From Loigolactobacillus binensis (GTDB taxonomy: Bacteria > Bacillota > Bacilli > Lactobacillales > Lactobacillaceae), in NCBI RefSeq assembly GCF_005405165.1, contig NZ_BJDN01000019.1, positions 1 to 57,320 of the forward strand: 57,320 nucleotides of DNA, given 5' to 3'. The position numbers were made by a program, and so were the translations under genes. Under the pieces are notes generated by a model, which was not told where the DNA came from, did no database searches, and saw nothing but the letters and a program-made list of their open reading frames with translations. Below are positions 24,532 to 33,986 of the stretch, one piece after another. Numbering within the stretch: the stretch's first letter is position 1; every line of letters starts with the position of its first letter.

Positions 24532-25284
24532 TTATGCCGTTTGCTTCGTTTCTACGCGGTGTTTAAGTAAATAAATATTGATGGCGGAAAAAATGATGAT
24601 CAACAGGACCATTACGCCACTAAAGCTTAGTAAGCCAGGTAAAACATTGGCATCAAGCTGACCACCGATCAAGATCACAGATAGTTTATTGAACAAGTTA
24701 CTGGCCAGTGATAATAGTTTGACTAAAATGAAAACCACGATCACATATAATAGAAAGTAAATAAATTTAGAGCGCATTTCTGGCAGCCAAGTACTGATCG
24801 TGCGACCGATTAAGTGGACTAAACTGATGAATACCCAACCGTACAAAGCTAAGGCCACGATGACCAACAAACCAGTGGCTGTGTAACGGTAACTTCCTGC
24901 AGGAATACTGATATTATTCAGTGGTAAGAATAAGCTACATAACCCTAGTACAACTAATTCCAGAACAATAAAGTAAATAAAATTCAGCAGGGTGGATAGC
25001 AGATTAGCCACGTATAGGCGGGTATCGGTTGTAGGCAATAACCGATAGAGATTGCTGGTCCAAACTCGTTCAGTACGACGTGCTAATAAAATAAATAAGA
25101 TGAAGGCGGCGACAAAACCATAAGTCAAGGCACTACCAACCGGTGCAGTGCGCTCAAAACTTTGTTTGACTACCAAGGTGAGCATGCTGATAATGACCGC
25201 GATCAATTGCAAACCGACCACCAGATGTACGCTGGCGCTTTTCTTTTTAAATAGATTCAGGCAGAGATTCCAGTTTTTAGTCAT
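24532..25284 (-). CDS. ABC transporter permease of a GntR-ABC operon
   Basis: 250 residues from ATG 25284, which overlaps the end of the ATPase gene by eight bases. Six hydrophobic segments are visible (for example LVVGLQLIAVIISMLTLVVK near the start). No specific family signature. It pairs with the ATPase at 25277 in the membrane. The YtrA-type GntR gene leads the operon, as in transporters induced by cell-wall-active compounds (family knowledge). Confidence 0.8.
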   Translation of the reverse strand: MTKNWNLCLNLFKKKSASVHLVVGLQLIAVIISMLTLVVKQSFERTAPVGSALTYGFVAAFILFILLARRTERVWTSNLYRLLPTTDTRLYVANLLSTLLNFIYFIVLELVVLGLCSLFLPLNNISIPAGSYRYTATGLLVIVALALYGWVFISLVHLIGRTISTWLPEMRSKFIYFLLYVIVVFILVKLLSLASNLFNKLSVILIGGQLDANVLPGLLSFSGVMVLLIIIFSAINIYLLKHRVETKQTA

Positions 25285-25987
25285 TTTTTGTGCCTCCGGT
25301 GTAAATATTTTCGTAATAGTCCTCAATGCTTTGGCCTTGCGCACGAATTGTGTCGGCTTGTTCAGTGGCCGCAACCTGTTTGTCTTTAAGTACGATCACT
25401 GAATCTAGTAGGTTAGCAATGTCATCCACATGATGGTCACTGATCAGGATCGTGGCTGTATCTGGCTTCCACTGCAAGATACTAGCAATGATCGTTTTAC
25501 GGCTCATCCCATCGATGCCATCAAAGGGTTCATCAAGTAAATACAACGGCACCTGCCGCGCCAAAGTCATCGCGATAATAAATTTTTTACGATTGCCTTT
25601 GGATAATTGCCCTAATCGTTTTTGCTGATCCAATTTGAGAAATTCAGCTAATTGTTGAAATTGATCGTTATCAAAGTCGGGATATAGCGCCTGATAGTCT
25701 TGAACGATTTGACTTAAACGGGCGCGATCATTATTACCATCTAATTGATGACTAAAACTAACTTGTTGTTTGCGTTGCGCGGCATTGGCTTGACCTGCAA
25801 TGGTGATCTGACCGCCATAGCCTTTAGCCACACCACTGATCAAACGCATTAAAGTTGTTTTGCCGGCGCCATTAATACCTAGCAAACCGACGATCTTACC
25901 GGCAGCTACAGTGCAGGTCACACCATCCAGAATACTATTCAGGTTAAGTTTATAGGTTAAATCTTGAATGTTTAATAATTCAGTCAT
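25277..25987 (-). CDS. ABC transporter ATP-binding protein
   Basis: 236 residues from ATG 25987 (AAGGAAG upstream). Walker A GINGAGKTT, signature LSKGNRKK (variant of LSGGQ), Walker B LYLLDEPFDGID, H-loop ISDHHVDD. It energises the permease at 24532. The degenerate signature is common in YtrB/bacitracin-type exporters. Its start follows the GntR stop by one base. Confidence 0.92.
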   Translation of the reverse strand: MTELLNIQDLTYKLNLNSILDGVTCTVAAGKIVGLLGINGAGKTTLMRLISGVAKGYGGQITIAGQANAAQRKQQVSFSHQLDGNNDRARLSQIVQDYQALYPDFDNDQFQQLAEFLKLDQQKRLGQLSKGNRKKFIIAMTLARQVPLYLLDEPFDGIDGMSRKTIIASILQWKPDTATILISDHHVDDIANLLDSVIVLKDKQVAATEQADTIRAQGQSIEDYYENIYTGGTKND

Positions 25988-25988
25988 G

Positions 25989-26357
25989 TTACGCTTCCTT
26001 TCGTTGGTCAAGATAGCTTTGAAAGGCGGTGACCATTTCCGCCGGGGCAATGTTCATGGCCGCTAAGTGATCGTATAGCTCACTAAATTCAGCGGTGAGA
26101 ACCTGCTGTTTTAAATGCCCTAAGATAACATCATCAGTTGTGACAAAATTGCCTTTACCGCGTTGGGATACCAATACCTTGGCGGTGATCAATTCACTTA
26201 GTGCGCGCTGGATCGTGTTGACGTTGACGGTTAAAGTCACCGCTAATTGACGCAACGGGGGGATCTTTTGACCGGCCTTAAAATGACCGCTAATAATTTC
26301 GTGATAAATGTACTGCTTGATCTGATAATAAATTGGCACTTTAGCATCGAATTGCAT
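25989..26357 (-). CDS. GntR-family regulator, YtrA subfamily
   Basis: 122 residues, ATG after AGGAGG. The winged HTH opens with PIYYQIKQYIYHEIISGHFK and contains LRQLAVTLTVNVNTIQRALS; the short C-terminal helical part of about 45 residues is diagnostic for YtrA. First gene of the GntR-ATPase-permease operon, probably a self-repressor. Confidence 0.92.
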   Translation of the reverse strand: MQFDAKVPIYYQIKQYIYHEIISGHFKAGQKIPPLRQLAVTLTVNVNTIQRALSELITAKVLVSQRGKGNFVTTDDVILGHLKQQVLTAEFSELYDHLAAMNIAPAEMVTAFQSYLDQRKEA

Positions 26358-26544
26358 CTCGTTCCTCCTTGCCTAATTGAGTAGTGTATTAGATCTCTAT
26401 TACACTATAAAGCAAAACGTAGCGGATCGCAAGTCAAAATAACGGCTAGCTGACAAAAATAAAAAGGAACAACCTGAATTTGCTTTAAATCCTTGGCCAA
26501 CTAGCCCTAATATTGTACAGTTAAGCTAAAAGGGGGATTTGAAC

Positions 26545-26850
26545 ATGACAAAGAATCTGCAAAAAATTACCCAAATGATGGATCAGATCAGTGCAGCATA
26601 TGGCGACCCAGCCGTTAAAATGCAACCTGAGCTGCAGGCGCTATTACTGCAAGCGGCAAAACAATTGGATAAGGAAGGCACTTATCAGTTAGTAGCTACT
26701 AAACTGTGTAAGGCCTTGGCGCTTTATTACTGGGGCCATCAACACAATTTTCCAGCAGCGGCGGTCAAACTGCATCAGCAGCTTAAAGGTGAAGCAATGA
26801 AATATGATACTACTGCGGCCGCAGCCATATTATTGCCTCTATGGCTTTAG
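26545..26850 (+). CDS. Putative EntA-type bacteriocin immunity protein
   Basis: 101 residues from ATG 26545 (AAAAGGGGG upstream). A small, all-helical, cytosolic protein. LVATKLCKALALYYWGHQHN followed by FPAAAVKLHQQL fits the conserved tail of enterocin A-type immunity proteins (v-x-x-L-x-x-x-I-x-x-Y-x-x-x-x-x-x-F-P-x-x-x-x-x-L). No bacteriocin precursor is adjacent, so it would be an orphan immunity gene against external class II bacteriocins. Confidence 0.55.
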   Translation: MTKNLQKITQMMDQISAAYGDPAVKMQPELQALLLQAAKQLDKEGTYQLVATKLCKALALYYWGHQHNFPAAAVKLHQQLKGEAMKYDTTAAAAILLPLWL

Positions 26851-27039
26851 ATAAACACTGGCGGTATGTTGGTCAAGTTAATTTCTGTTGATTAATTATA
26901 GGAAAATTAGAATATTTTACCGACTATTACTTGATTTATAGAAGGCGAGTTGCCATAATTGGCTTCAAGAGGAAATATGTAAGTGGTTGCATCATTGCTA
27001 ATTAGCAGCATCATTATTTTTGCAGGGAGGTTATTCAGA

Positions 27040-28416
27040 TTGGGACAAACAATGTTTGATAAATTATGGCAGCGCCACGTGGTTGCGGGCAAGGCTGGCG
27101 AACCGCAGTTGATCTACGTAGACCTGCAGTTGATCCATGAAGTAACGTCACCCCAGGCATTTGAAGGTTTACGGGAAAGTCACCGCAAAGTACGCCGGCC
27201 AGATAAAACATTTGCGACTTTGGATCATAATGTGCCTACTGAGGATATTTTCAATATTCAGGATGTGATCTCGCGTAAGCAGATCGAAACTTTGGAACAA
27301 AATACCCGCGAATTTGGCATTCGGCTGGCGGACTTGGGCAGCCAGGATCAAGGAATCGTTCACGTGATCGGACCGGAATTGGGTTTGACTCATCCAGGCA
27401 TGGTGATCGTCTGTGGTGATTCGCATACTGCTACTCACGGTGCCTTTGGTTCAATCGGTTTTGGCATTGGTACCAGCGAAGTTGAGCACGTGTTGGCTAC
27501 ACAAACCATTTGGCAAACGAAGCCGAAAAATCTTGGTGTTCATGTTCACGGCGAGTTGCCTAAAGGCGTTTACGCTAAGGACATTATTCTGGGGTTGATC
27601 GCCCGCGAAGGGGTGGCTTTTGGTACGGGTTACGCCATCGAATACTATGGGGATACAATTGATGGTTTAAGTATGGAAGAGCGGATGAGTATCTGTAATA
27701 TGACCATTGAGGGTGGTGCCAAATATGGCTGTATCAAACCAGATCAGACCACTTTTGATTATGTTAAAGGCCGTAAATATACCCCTAAGAACCTTGCTGC
27801 CGCAGTCAAAGATTGGCAAACGCTATATACTGACAGTACAGATGACTACGATCGTATTATCGATCTAGATGCTAGTCAGTTGGCACCAATGGTTTCTTGG
27901 GGGACTAATCCCGGGATGACTGTGGCCGTTGATGAGCCATTTCCTGCGAGCACAGATGATAATACCCGTGAGGCCTACGATTACATTGGCTTGCAGCCTG
28001 GGATGCTGGCTACGGAAATTCCAATTGAGTATGCTTTCTTCGGTTCCTGTACCAATGGTCGTTTATCTGATCTACAGGTAGAGGCGGCAATTCTAAATGG
28101 CAAACATATCGCTGAAAACGTAACTGCGCTGGTGGTGCCAGGGTCACGGCGGGTAAAACTTGCCGCTGAGAAATTAGGCCTGGATCGTATTTTTAAGGCT
28201 GCTGGTTGTGAATGGCGTGAGCCTGGCTGTTCTGCTTGCTTAGCAATGAATCCAGATAAAGTACCAGCAGGTGTGCACTGCGCGTCGACCACTAACCGCA
28301 ATTTTGAAGGTCGGCAAGGCGCCGGCGCCCGCACGCATCTGGCCAGTCCCGCAATGGTCGCTTATGCCGCGCTGAATGGTCATTTTGTAGATATTCGCCA
28401 GCCGCAATTTGTTTAG
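27040..28416 (+). CDS. leuC: 3-isopropylmalate dehydratase, large subunit
   Basis: 458 residues from TTG 27040, chosen because AGGGAGG lies nine bases before it and the protein then starts [14 protein letters not shown] as LeuC does. The aconitase-type 4Fe-4S cysteines are seen in FGSCTNGRL and [21 protein letters not shown] is the substrate region. With LeuD it converts 2-isopropylmalate to 3-isopropylmalate in leucine synthesis. leuA and leuB are not next to it. Confidence 0.95.
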   Translation: MGQTMFDKLWQRHVVAGKAGEPQLIYVDLQLIHEVTSPQAFEGLRESHRKVRRPDKTFATLDHNVPTEDIFNIQDVISRKQIETLEQNTREFGIRLADLGSQDQGIVHVIGPELGLTHPGMVIVCGDSHTATHGAFGSIGFGIGTSEVEHVLATQTIWQTKPKNLGVHVHGELPKGVYAKDIILGLIAREGVAFGTGYAIEYYGDTIDGLSMEERMSICNMTIEGGAKYGCIKPDQTTFDYVKGRKYTPKNLAAAVKDWQTLYTDSTDDYDRIIDLDASQLAPMVSWGTNPGMTVAVDEPFPASTDDNTREAYDYIGLQPGMLATEIPIEYAFFGSCTNGRLSDLQVEAAILNGKHIAENVTALVVPGSRRVKLAAEKLGLDRIFKAAGCEWREPGCSACLAMNPDKVPAGVHCASTTNRNFEGRQGAGARTHLASPAMVAYAALNGHFVDIRQPQFV

Positions 28417-28448
28417 TCAGCTACATCATAATGAAAGGTGGCAATTTA

Positions 28449-29027
28449 ATGCAGCCCATTAAAATAATTACCAGTCATATTGTCCCCGTTATGACCGATA
28501 ATATTGATACTGATCAGTTAGTTTCTCGGGATTCCCTAAAAAAGGTTAATAAAGTTAGTTTGGCGGCTATGCTGTTTTATGGTCAACGCTATCTGGCTTC
28601 TGGTGCCAAAAATCCCACATTTCCGCTGAATGATCCACGGCGCGCTGGTGCGCAGATCTTAGTCACCGGCCGTAATTTTGGCTGTGGCTCATCGTGGGAA
28701 CATGCTGCGTGGGCATTACGTGATTATGGTTTCCGCGCCGTTATTGCTAAAAATTTCAATGATATTTTCTATATGAATGCCATTAAAAATGGTATTTTGC
28801 CCCTTGAACTGACCGCTGCACAATGTGATGAATTGGCGGCCTTACCGGCAGACACTGAGGTTACAATCGATTTACCGCAACAAACTGTGCAAGTCGGTAC
28901 ACGCCAATTTACCTTTACCATTGATCCATTGTGGAAGGATAAATTACAGCGCGGTACCAGTGACATCGCCATGACCGCGAAGCACGCCGAGCAAATTGCC
29001 CAATTTGAACATAATCTTGGCGAATAA
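28449..29027 (+). CDS. leuD: 3-isopropylmalate dehydratase, small subunit
   Basis: 192 residues from ATG 28449 (AAAGGTGG before it). Conserved NIDTDQ (residues 16-21), GRNFGCGSSWEHAAWAL and AKNFNDIFYMNAIKNGILPL. It forms the swivelling domain of the isomerase with LeuC, 32 bases upstream. The operon ends at the terminator 29042. Confidence 0.95.
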   Translation: MQPIKIITSHIVPVMTDNIDTDQLVSRDSLKKVNKVSLAAMLFYGQRYLASGAKNPTFPLNDPRRAGAQILVTGRNFGCGSSWEHAAWALRDYGFRAVIAKNFNDIFYMNAIKNGILPLELTAAQCDELAALPADTEVTIDLPQQTVQVGTRQFTFTIDPLWKDKLQRGTSDIAMTAKHAEQIAQFEHNLGE

Positions 29028-29041
29028 TTTAGCTAACAAGG

Positions 29042-29080
29042 TAGCGCCATAACAGATGCTTTTGTGAGGCGCTATTTTTT
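29042..29080 (+). terminator. Intrinsic terminator after leuCD
   Basis: TAGCGCC and GGCGCTA stem, then TTTTTTA. Confidence 0.85.
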
Positions 29081-29216
29081 ATCGCTTTTTTCACCCCAAT
29101 AAAGCGGCTTCATGCTATAATTTGAGAAGCAACTTGGCCATTAAAACTTCTGTTTGTATGCGCTAAGTCAAGCAACAACTTGCTTACCAGATTTGCAGTA
29201 AAGGAGAGTTTAATTT

Positions 29217-29516
29217 ATGAAATTTTCAGTCGATCCCGCGGCCGGTCAGTGGTTCCGCAGCGAGTTTAACTTGCAGCCTGGTGCACATATCCGTATTTTT
29301 ACCAAAATATATGGTGGTATTCCTACGGTTTATCCAAAATATTATTTAGGTGTGACTGTTAGTGACGCTGATCCAACGGCACCATTTCAGGTGAAGGTGG
29401 CTGATATAACTTTTTATATTGCGGCCAATGATGCGTGGATTCTGGACACGTACGACCTGAATTTGAAGCTAGTCAATGATGATGTCGCCTATAATTTTGA
29501 ACCGGCAACTGAATAA
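29217..29516 (+). CDS. HesB/IscA-like domain protein without cysteines
   Basis: 99 residues, ATG after AAGGAG. The N-terminal MKFSVDPAAGQWFRSEF and the pattern YLGVTVSDADP resemble the HesB-like proteins of lactobacilli. There are no cysteines at all, so it cannot bind an Fe-S cluster in the IscA manner. Function unknown. Confidence 0.65.
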   Translation: MKFSVDPAAGQWFRSEFNLQPGAHIRIFTKIYGGIPTVYPKYYLGVTVSDADPTAPFQVKVADITFYIAANDAWILDTYDLNLKLVNDDVAYNFEPATE

Positions 29517-29574
29517 TGGTAACCAAAGAAACGCGGAGGGGTTTTGACCACTTTACGTTTTTTTGGTTACCATT
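29515..29574. repeat. 60-base inverted repeat
   Basis: Arms AATGGTAACCAAAGAAACG and CGTTTTTTTGGTTACCATT pair over 19 bp with one mismatch around a 22-base loop. It starts within the stop codon region of the HesB-like gene. It could be a terminator without a trailing U-run or a small palindromic repeat element. Confidence 0.6.
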
Positions 29575-29647
29575 AATTAATTTTATCCTTTATACCTTCA
29601 AAAAATAAAAGGAGCACCGATTCAAATAATGATGAGCTAATTTGTTA

Positions 29648-30190
29648 CTATTCTACATTAGGTCTTAATGATCGTTCCCCAAAGAAACGCTGCCAGTACT
29701 TGATGGCAAGTTCGAAATCGCCTTTATTTTCAAATTCAATGGCCTTGGCGACTATATTGCTGTATAGCTCGATGGTGGTGTTATACTCAACTTGTTGTAC
29801 ACTAGTTAAATAATTGATGGTTTCACCAGATTTTAGATCTTTGATTGGAGCCCCTAAGTTTAGCTGTAAGTAAGTTAGAAAGTCATAAAGCGCTACTTGT
29901 TCATCGGCAATATCGGGCATAACTTGATCTAAATAGCGCCACATCAGCGCCTCTAGCATGTGTACATCTAACTTAGGTAACTCGCGGGTAGCCCAATCGT
30001 CCACTAAACACAGCACAACACCTGCATCAAAGGCCACTTTAACTGTGCGTTCAAAAAATAGCAAATTGTAAACCCGTGGTGTCAGCGGCACTTCTGTATT
30101 ATTGCTGGTAGCCCAGCGTTGTTCTTCGGCTAAGCGAAAAGCGACCACATGTTTCTGGACATAAGTGTTAAACCAAGTTTCTGTATTCAT
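29648..30190 (-). CDS. Protein of unknown function
   Basis: 180 residues, ATG after GGAGGG. A soluble, mostly helical protein rich in aromatic residues (TETWFNTYVQKHVVAFRLAE; LEALMWRYLDQVMPD; KGDFELAIKYWQRFFGERSL). The last segment resembles a single TPR-like helix pair, but I recognise no family. A cre-like site lies at 30209. Divergent from the GGDEF pseudogene. Confidence 0.7.
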   Translation of the reverse strand: MNTETWFNTYVQKHVVAFRLAEEQRWATSNNTEVPLTPRVYNLLFFERTVKVAFDAGVVLCLVDDWATRELPKLDVHMLEALMWRYLDQVMPDIADEQVALYDFLTYLQLNLGAPIKDLKSGETINYLTSVQQVEYNTTIELYSNIVAKAIEFENKGDFELAIKYWQRFFGERSLRPNVE

Positions 30191-30208
30191 GAAAGGCCCT
30201 CCATTTTT

Positions 30209-30222
30209 TGATAGCGCTTACC
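30209..30222. promoter_or_regulatory. Candidate cre site
   Basis: TGATAGCGCTTACC agrees with the CcpA consensus TGWAARCGYTWNCW at 12 of 14 positions. It lies 19 bases upstream of the start at 30190. Confidence 0.4.
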
Positions 30223-30334
30223 TAATTGTACCATTGATAATATAGTAATAAAATAATATGGGCCCAGGACTAATGTCATCGTAATTCTAGTATTAAAGGC
30301 CACTACATTAGCCAATTAAATCTATTTCAATTTA

Positions 30335-30348
30335 AGTAAACGCTTTCT
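30335..30348. promoter_or_regulatory. Candidate cre site
   Basis: AGTAAACGCTTTCT agrees with TGWAARCGYTWNCW at 13 of 14 positions. It lies about 80 bases upstream of the GGDEF gene start. Confidence 0.5.
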
Positions 30349-30430
30349 TAATGGCTTTGGTCTAGTTAGAAAAAGCTTATGTATTGAGGCTGTTTAACGT
30401 TATTGTTGATTATGGTATTCTTATTATTAG

Positions 30431-32373
30431 ATGTCTAGTCAGTCTGTTAGGTTGAGCGGTGGCCATAGAATAATTACCCCCGTATTAGGCACACTTTTCC
30501 TGCTACTTTGTGGCGTTAACATTAATTATTATTGGGGGAAACTTGTTTTGCAATTGAAAAGTATAATAGCGGCCCTACCTTTATGGGGAACACAGTTAAT
30601 GGTGGCAATTTTCTTTATTGCCGGGTTCGTTAATACTTATATGGAAATGTGGGCACGTGCATTTCGTGAGCCGCAGCGTTCGGCCCATAACCGTTTGTTG
30701 CACCGAGTGCTACTATTGGTTACCAGTATCGGCATTGGCGGATTGCTAAATGGCATGGGCTATTTTAGTAACCAAAGCGCCATGTTGTATCATAATATGG
30801 GGATTTTTATTTTAGTGTTGGCGTTACTAGATGAAGATACTAATTTGTTGGAGTATTTGCTGCGTTGTGTAGCGCTGGTCGTCGTTTGGTTGCTGTACTT
30901 TATCAATGATTTTACTAACTTAAGTTTTGTGATCTCACTGACGGTTTTAGTGGTTACTTTGATCAATATTCGAATTTTTCGTACTCAGATCGGGCCCCAT
31001 TTTCCACAGCGCTTAATTGTTGCGGTGATCATTGCTGCCGATTTTTGGCTTAATTTACCTACGCATACTGGTGGTATGAAAACTTCACCAGAAGTAGCAT
31101 TAGGGGCGATCATCATGTTTTTTGTGATGAAGTTGTCCACTGGTCGCCAACAACGGCGTTTCTTTGCCAATTTGGCCACAGCCCATCAAGCCAATTTTGA
31201 TGAACTGACTAATACTAAGAATTTTACGGCTTATCAAAAAGATATTTTTACTTTTTTCGGTAGCACACGTATTCGGCAGCAACCACTTAGCATGGCAGTA
31301 GTCGCCCTATTGATCATTTTAAAATCGTTAACGACAAATTTGGTCATTTGGCCGGCAATCAGATCTTGACTGGTGTAGCCCAGGTGTTGCAGCAGATCGT
31401 ACGTCAATATGGTGAAAGTTACCAGGTTTATCGAACTGGTGGTGAAGAGTTCACCATGGTTTTCCCTAATAGTACGGTGCAAGACGCTTTCCAAGTTATG
31501 AGCCATTGTTGGCAGGCGATTCGCAGTGCTAATTTTACTTACGAAATGAAAAAAATTCCAATTACTATTTCTAGCGGAATCAGTGGCTTGCATGATGATG
31601 ATGCGGTGCCAGAAGCAATTTACAAGCGAGCCGATGATTCGCTATACGGTAGCAAGGCCCACGGGCGCGATACAATTACATTGGATGGTATCACCCAACA
31701 GCTGCAGGATGATTCCAACGAGGCAACGTATGCTTACTTTGTCACCGGCGTTTACGCGGTTGCTGGCGATCGACGGCGCGTGGCTAATGAATTACGGTTG
31801 CGGCGTTACGATCATAAAAAACAGATTTGGACATTACCGTCACAACGCCATTTGAATATTGATCGGCGGATCGAGCTGATGCGCGCTGCTTTGATCAATA
31901 GTCGGTGTCGGGTGCAGATCAAAACTTTGTCGATCGTCGATTTTCTTTCTCAAGATGTGGCTAACAAACTAGTTGCGTATTTTAAAAGTCCTGATGGTCC
32001 TGACGAATTATTTATTGAATTACACCGTTTACCGACCTTGGATCTGTTAATATCAATGGTAGCTTTTTATCATCAGGCCGGTGTTAAAATTATTCTTGGT
32101 CAGATCAATAGTAACCATCATTTTGAACAGATCACCAATAGCTTAGAATATCTAGATGGTCTTAAAATTGTGATCGCAGCACAAAGTAAGCGCAATACGA
32201 TCGCCAAAGATATTCAATTTTGGGGCGAGTTAGCGCAAACTTGGCAAATCGGGTTTTCCATTGACGGTGTGGGCAATCAAGAACTATGTGACTGGCTGCT
32301 GCAGCAACCGTACCCGAATTTTTTAGAAGGGGACTTCTTTGGGGTACCAACTTTACCATTATTGACGACTTAA
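30431..32373 (+). pseudogene. Membrane GGDEF/degenerate-EAL protein, frameshifted
   Basis: The first frame encodes seven or eight membrane helices (residues 1-235) and then the GGDEF start DELTNTKNFTAYQKDIFTFF. At 31309-31311 one base is missing: the frame would continue ALxDHFKIVNDKFGHLAGNQ, but as read it ends at 31369. The second frame carries RTGGEEF (active-site loop at 31438), GISGLHDDDAVPEAIYKRAD and a C-terminal EAL-like region without E-A-L, K-x-D or D-D-F-G motifs. The parent was a diguanylate cyclase with an inactive EAL. A single-base loss makes it a likely recent pseudogene. Confidence 0.8.
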
Positions 32374-32517
32374 TAAAAGAGTGTGATATAAGGCGCCCAG
32401 CTTTTGAGCATTAGCCTAGAGCGGCGAATAATTCACGTAGTGGATTATTTGACGATCGTAGCTAAGCGGAAAAAGTTGCCTTATGGCACACGTTTTAGCC
32501 ATATTGTTCGGAAACAC

Positions 32518-32562
32518 AAAAAGGGAGTTGGACATAAATGACTTATGTCACAGCTCCTTTGC
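32518..32562 (+). terminator. Hairpin downstream of GGDEF gene
   Basis: AAAGGGAG...GACATAA, ATGA, TTATGTC...AGCTCCTTT, imperfect stem. Its core resembles the terminator at 47452. Confidence 0.55.
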
Positions 32563-32644
32563 TATAAGGTCGCTTTTTTCGTCAAACTAGGCAAGTACGC
32601 CCGGGCTAAACGCTTTGGGTATTCTCATTTTTAGGCGAGCTATT

Positions 32645-33256
32645 TTATTTCAGTGCCTGTAAAATATCCGCATAGGTTTGGGCCAATACAGTTTCGTTAT
32701 TCAATGTGAATTCATGTTGCAGACCGGCTTCTTTTTTGGCACGCTTTTCTGCAGTTGTTAAACATTCTTCGGCACTTAGGGCCTGCTGTTCGTCGGCGGA
32801 CAATGCTGAATGCAGGCTTAATTGGTAGCCATATTCGAAGCCATCAAAATAAGTTTCCACAAAATCGCTTGGCGCCAGCTCTGCCTTGTGGTACATTCGT
32901 GCTTCATCCCATGAGCCCGCCTTATTCGCGTTAACGATTTGAATACGGACTTTAATGTCCATTGCCTTAAAGTCAGGTGTTGCTTCATCATCTAAGCGTT
33001 TGCTCAAAACGGCAGCAATTTGCTGGGTCCGGGCTAAATTTTCCTGCTCGAATTCTGGGGCCTGGGTCGCGATATCCGCGATCGACACTTTATTGACTTC
33101 ACTGACGTACTGTAGATAGGCCGTGCCAATACCCGTTTCCATCCCCATTTTAAAAATAGCGATAAAAGGATCTAGCCATTGTGCAATTGGCTGTGGTGCT
33201 AGTTCTTTAATTTTGTCATTTAAACTTGTGGTAACGGTCGAAGTATCTTGATTCAT
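32645..33256 (-). CDS. Protein of unknown function
   Basis: 203 residues from ATG 33256 (GGAG eight bases upstream). Soluble, acidic, predicted helical (MNQDTSTVTTSLNDKIKELA; FIAIFKMGMETGIGTAYLQY; CLTTAEKRAKKEAGLQHEFT). No family recognised and no catalytic motif apparent. Single gene with its own upstream region. Confidence 0.7.
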   Translation of the reverse strand: MNQDTSTVTTSLNDKIKELAPQPIAQWLDPFIAIFKMGMETGIGTAYLQYVSEVNKVSIADIATQAPEFEQENLARTQQIAAVLSKRLDDEATPDFKAMDIKVRIQIVNANKAGSWDEARMYHKAELAPSDFVETYFDGFEYGYQLSLHSALSADEQQALSAEECLTTAEKRAKKEAGLQHEFTLNNETVLAQTYADILQALK

Positions 33257-33447
33257 ATCTATCACTCCAATTTACTAGTTATGTAATCGGTAACAAATTC
33301 AGTATAGCACAGCACTTTAGCGGCGACAAATAGAGCTGAATCAGTTATTGCCACCTTAACAAGGATGAATGGGTTAGCCAACTGAGCGGTAATTTTTTTA
33401 TTAATTATTTAGGTCTATTTACTGCTAAATAAAATTAGTTAATGGAG

Positions 33448-33476
33448 TTGACATTCGTTCAGCAACGCCTTATACT
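33448..33476 (+). promoter_or_regulatory. Promoter of the T-box operon
   Basis: Consensus -35 TTGACA (33448-33453) and -10 TATACT (33471-33476) with a 17-bp spacer. Confidence 0.85.
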
Positions 33477-33483
33477 AACTTTT

Positions 33484-33756
33484 AATTAGAAAACAATTAG
33501 AAAAGATATTGAGGGAAAGAGTAAGCATTGCAAGTAGATTTTCAGCGACTGTCGTTGGTGTAAGGGCAGATCAAAAGCAATTCTGAACATGAATCCTGAG
33601 TCTTGTTGGTGGTGCAAGCCGTCAGCACGGGTGAGTACGTTATAACTCCGAGCATGTTTGTGCTTTTGAGGTCGCTAGGTGTGAAATTAGCGATAAACCT
33701 GGGTGGTACCACGATATTGAATCGTCCCTACATTAATTTGTAGGGGCGTTTTTTGT
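33484..33756 (+). ncRNA. T-box riboswitch leader
   Basis: A 270-base leader with the diagnostic T-box core GGGTGGTACCACG (33701-33713) and an AGAGTAAG motif of the stem I specifier loop near 33519. It ends with an intrinsic terminator, CGTCCCTACA-TTAATT-TGTAGGGGCG then TTTTTT (33723-33754). The core can pair with the terminator's 5' arm region to form the antiterminator when uncharged tRNA binds. By pairing ATTGC with GCAAT, the specifier loop should include TCTGAACATGAA. AUG (methionine) is my best guess, with CAU, AAC or GAA possible; this reading is uncertain. Confidence 0.9.
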
Positions 33757-33986
33757 TCTTTCTAATTAGTTTTTCTAACGGTTTTAGTGGCAATCGGTTT
33801 AATCAGGTAGTCTTTAATCCTATTGGGTACTAAAATCGTGTTTTTGATCATTTTGTTAGTAAGCAGCAGGTGCTTGGTTGATGGACGTACTTTCCGCCGC
33901 CGTTTGATGGCGACAAGCAGGTTTGGCAGAATTCGGCCAACTGCACCCCAGCGCGTTTTAAATAATAGTGAAAGAGGTCGATAGAA
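33757..33986 (+). other. Untranslated region between T-box and first gene
   Basis: About 230 bases without a convincing gene. GTGAAAGAGGTCG just before 33987 serves as ribosome binding site. Unusually long for a T-box operon. Confidence 0.5.

Noticed and set aside
26851..27039. T-box or leucine attenuator before leuC.
   Set aside because: The region is under 200 bases with no TGGTACCACG-like core, Leu-codon leader or terminator-antiterminator pair.
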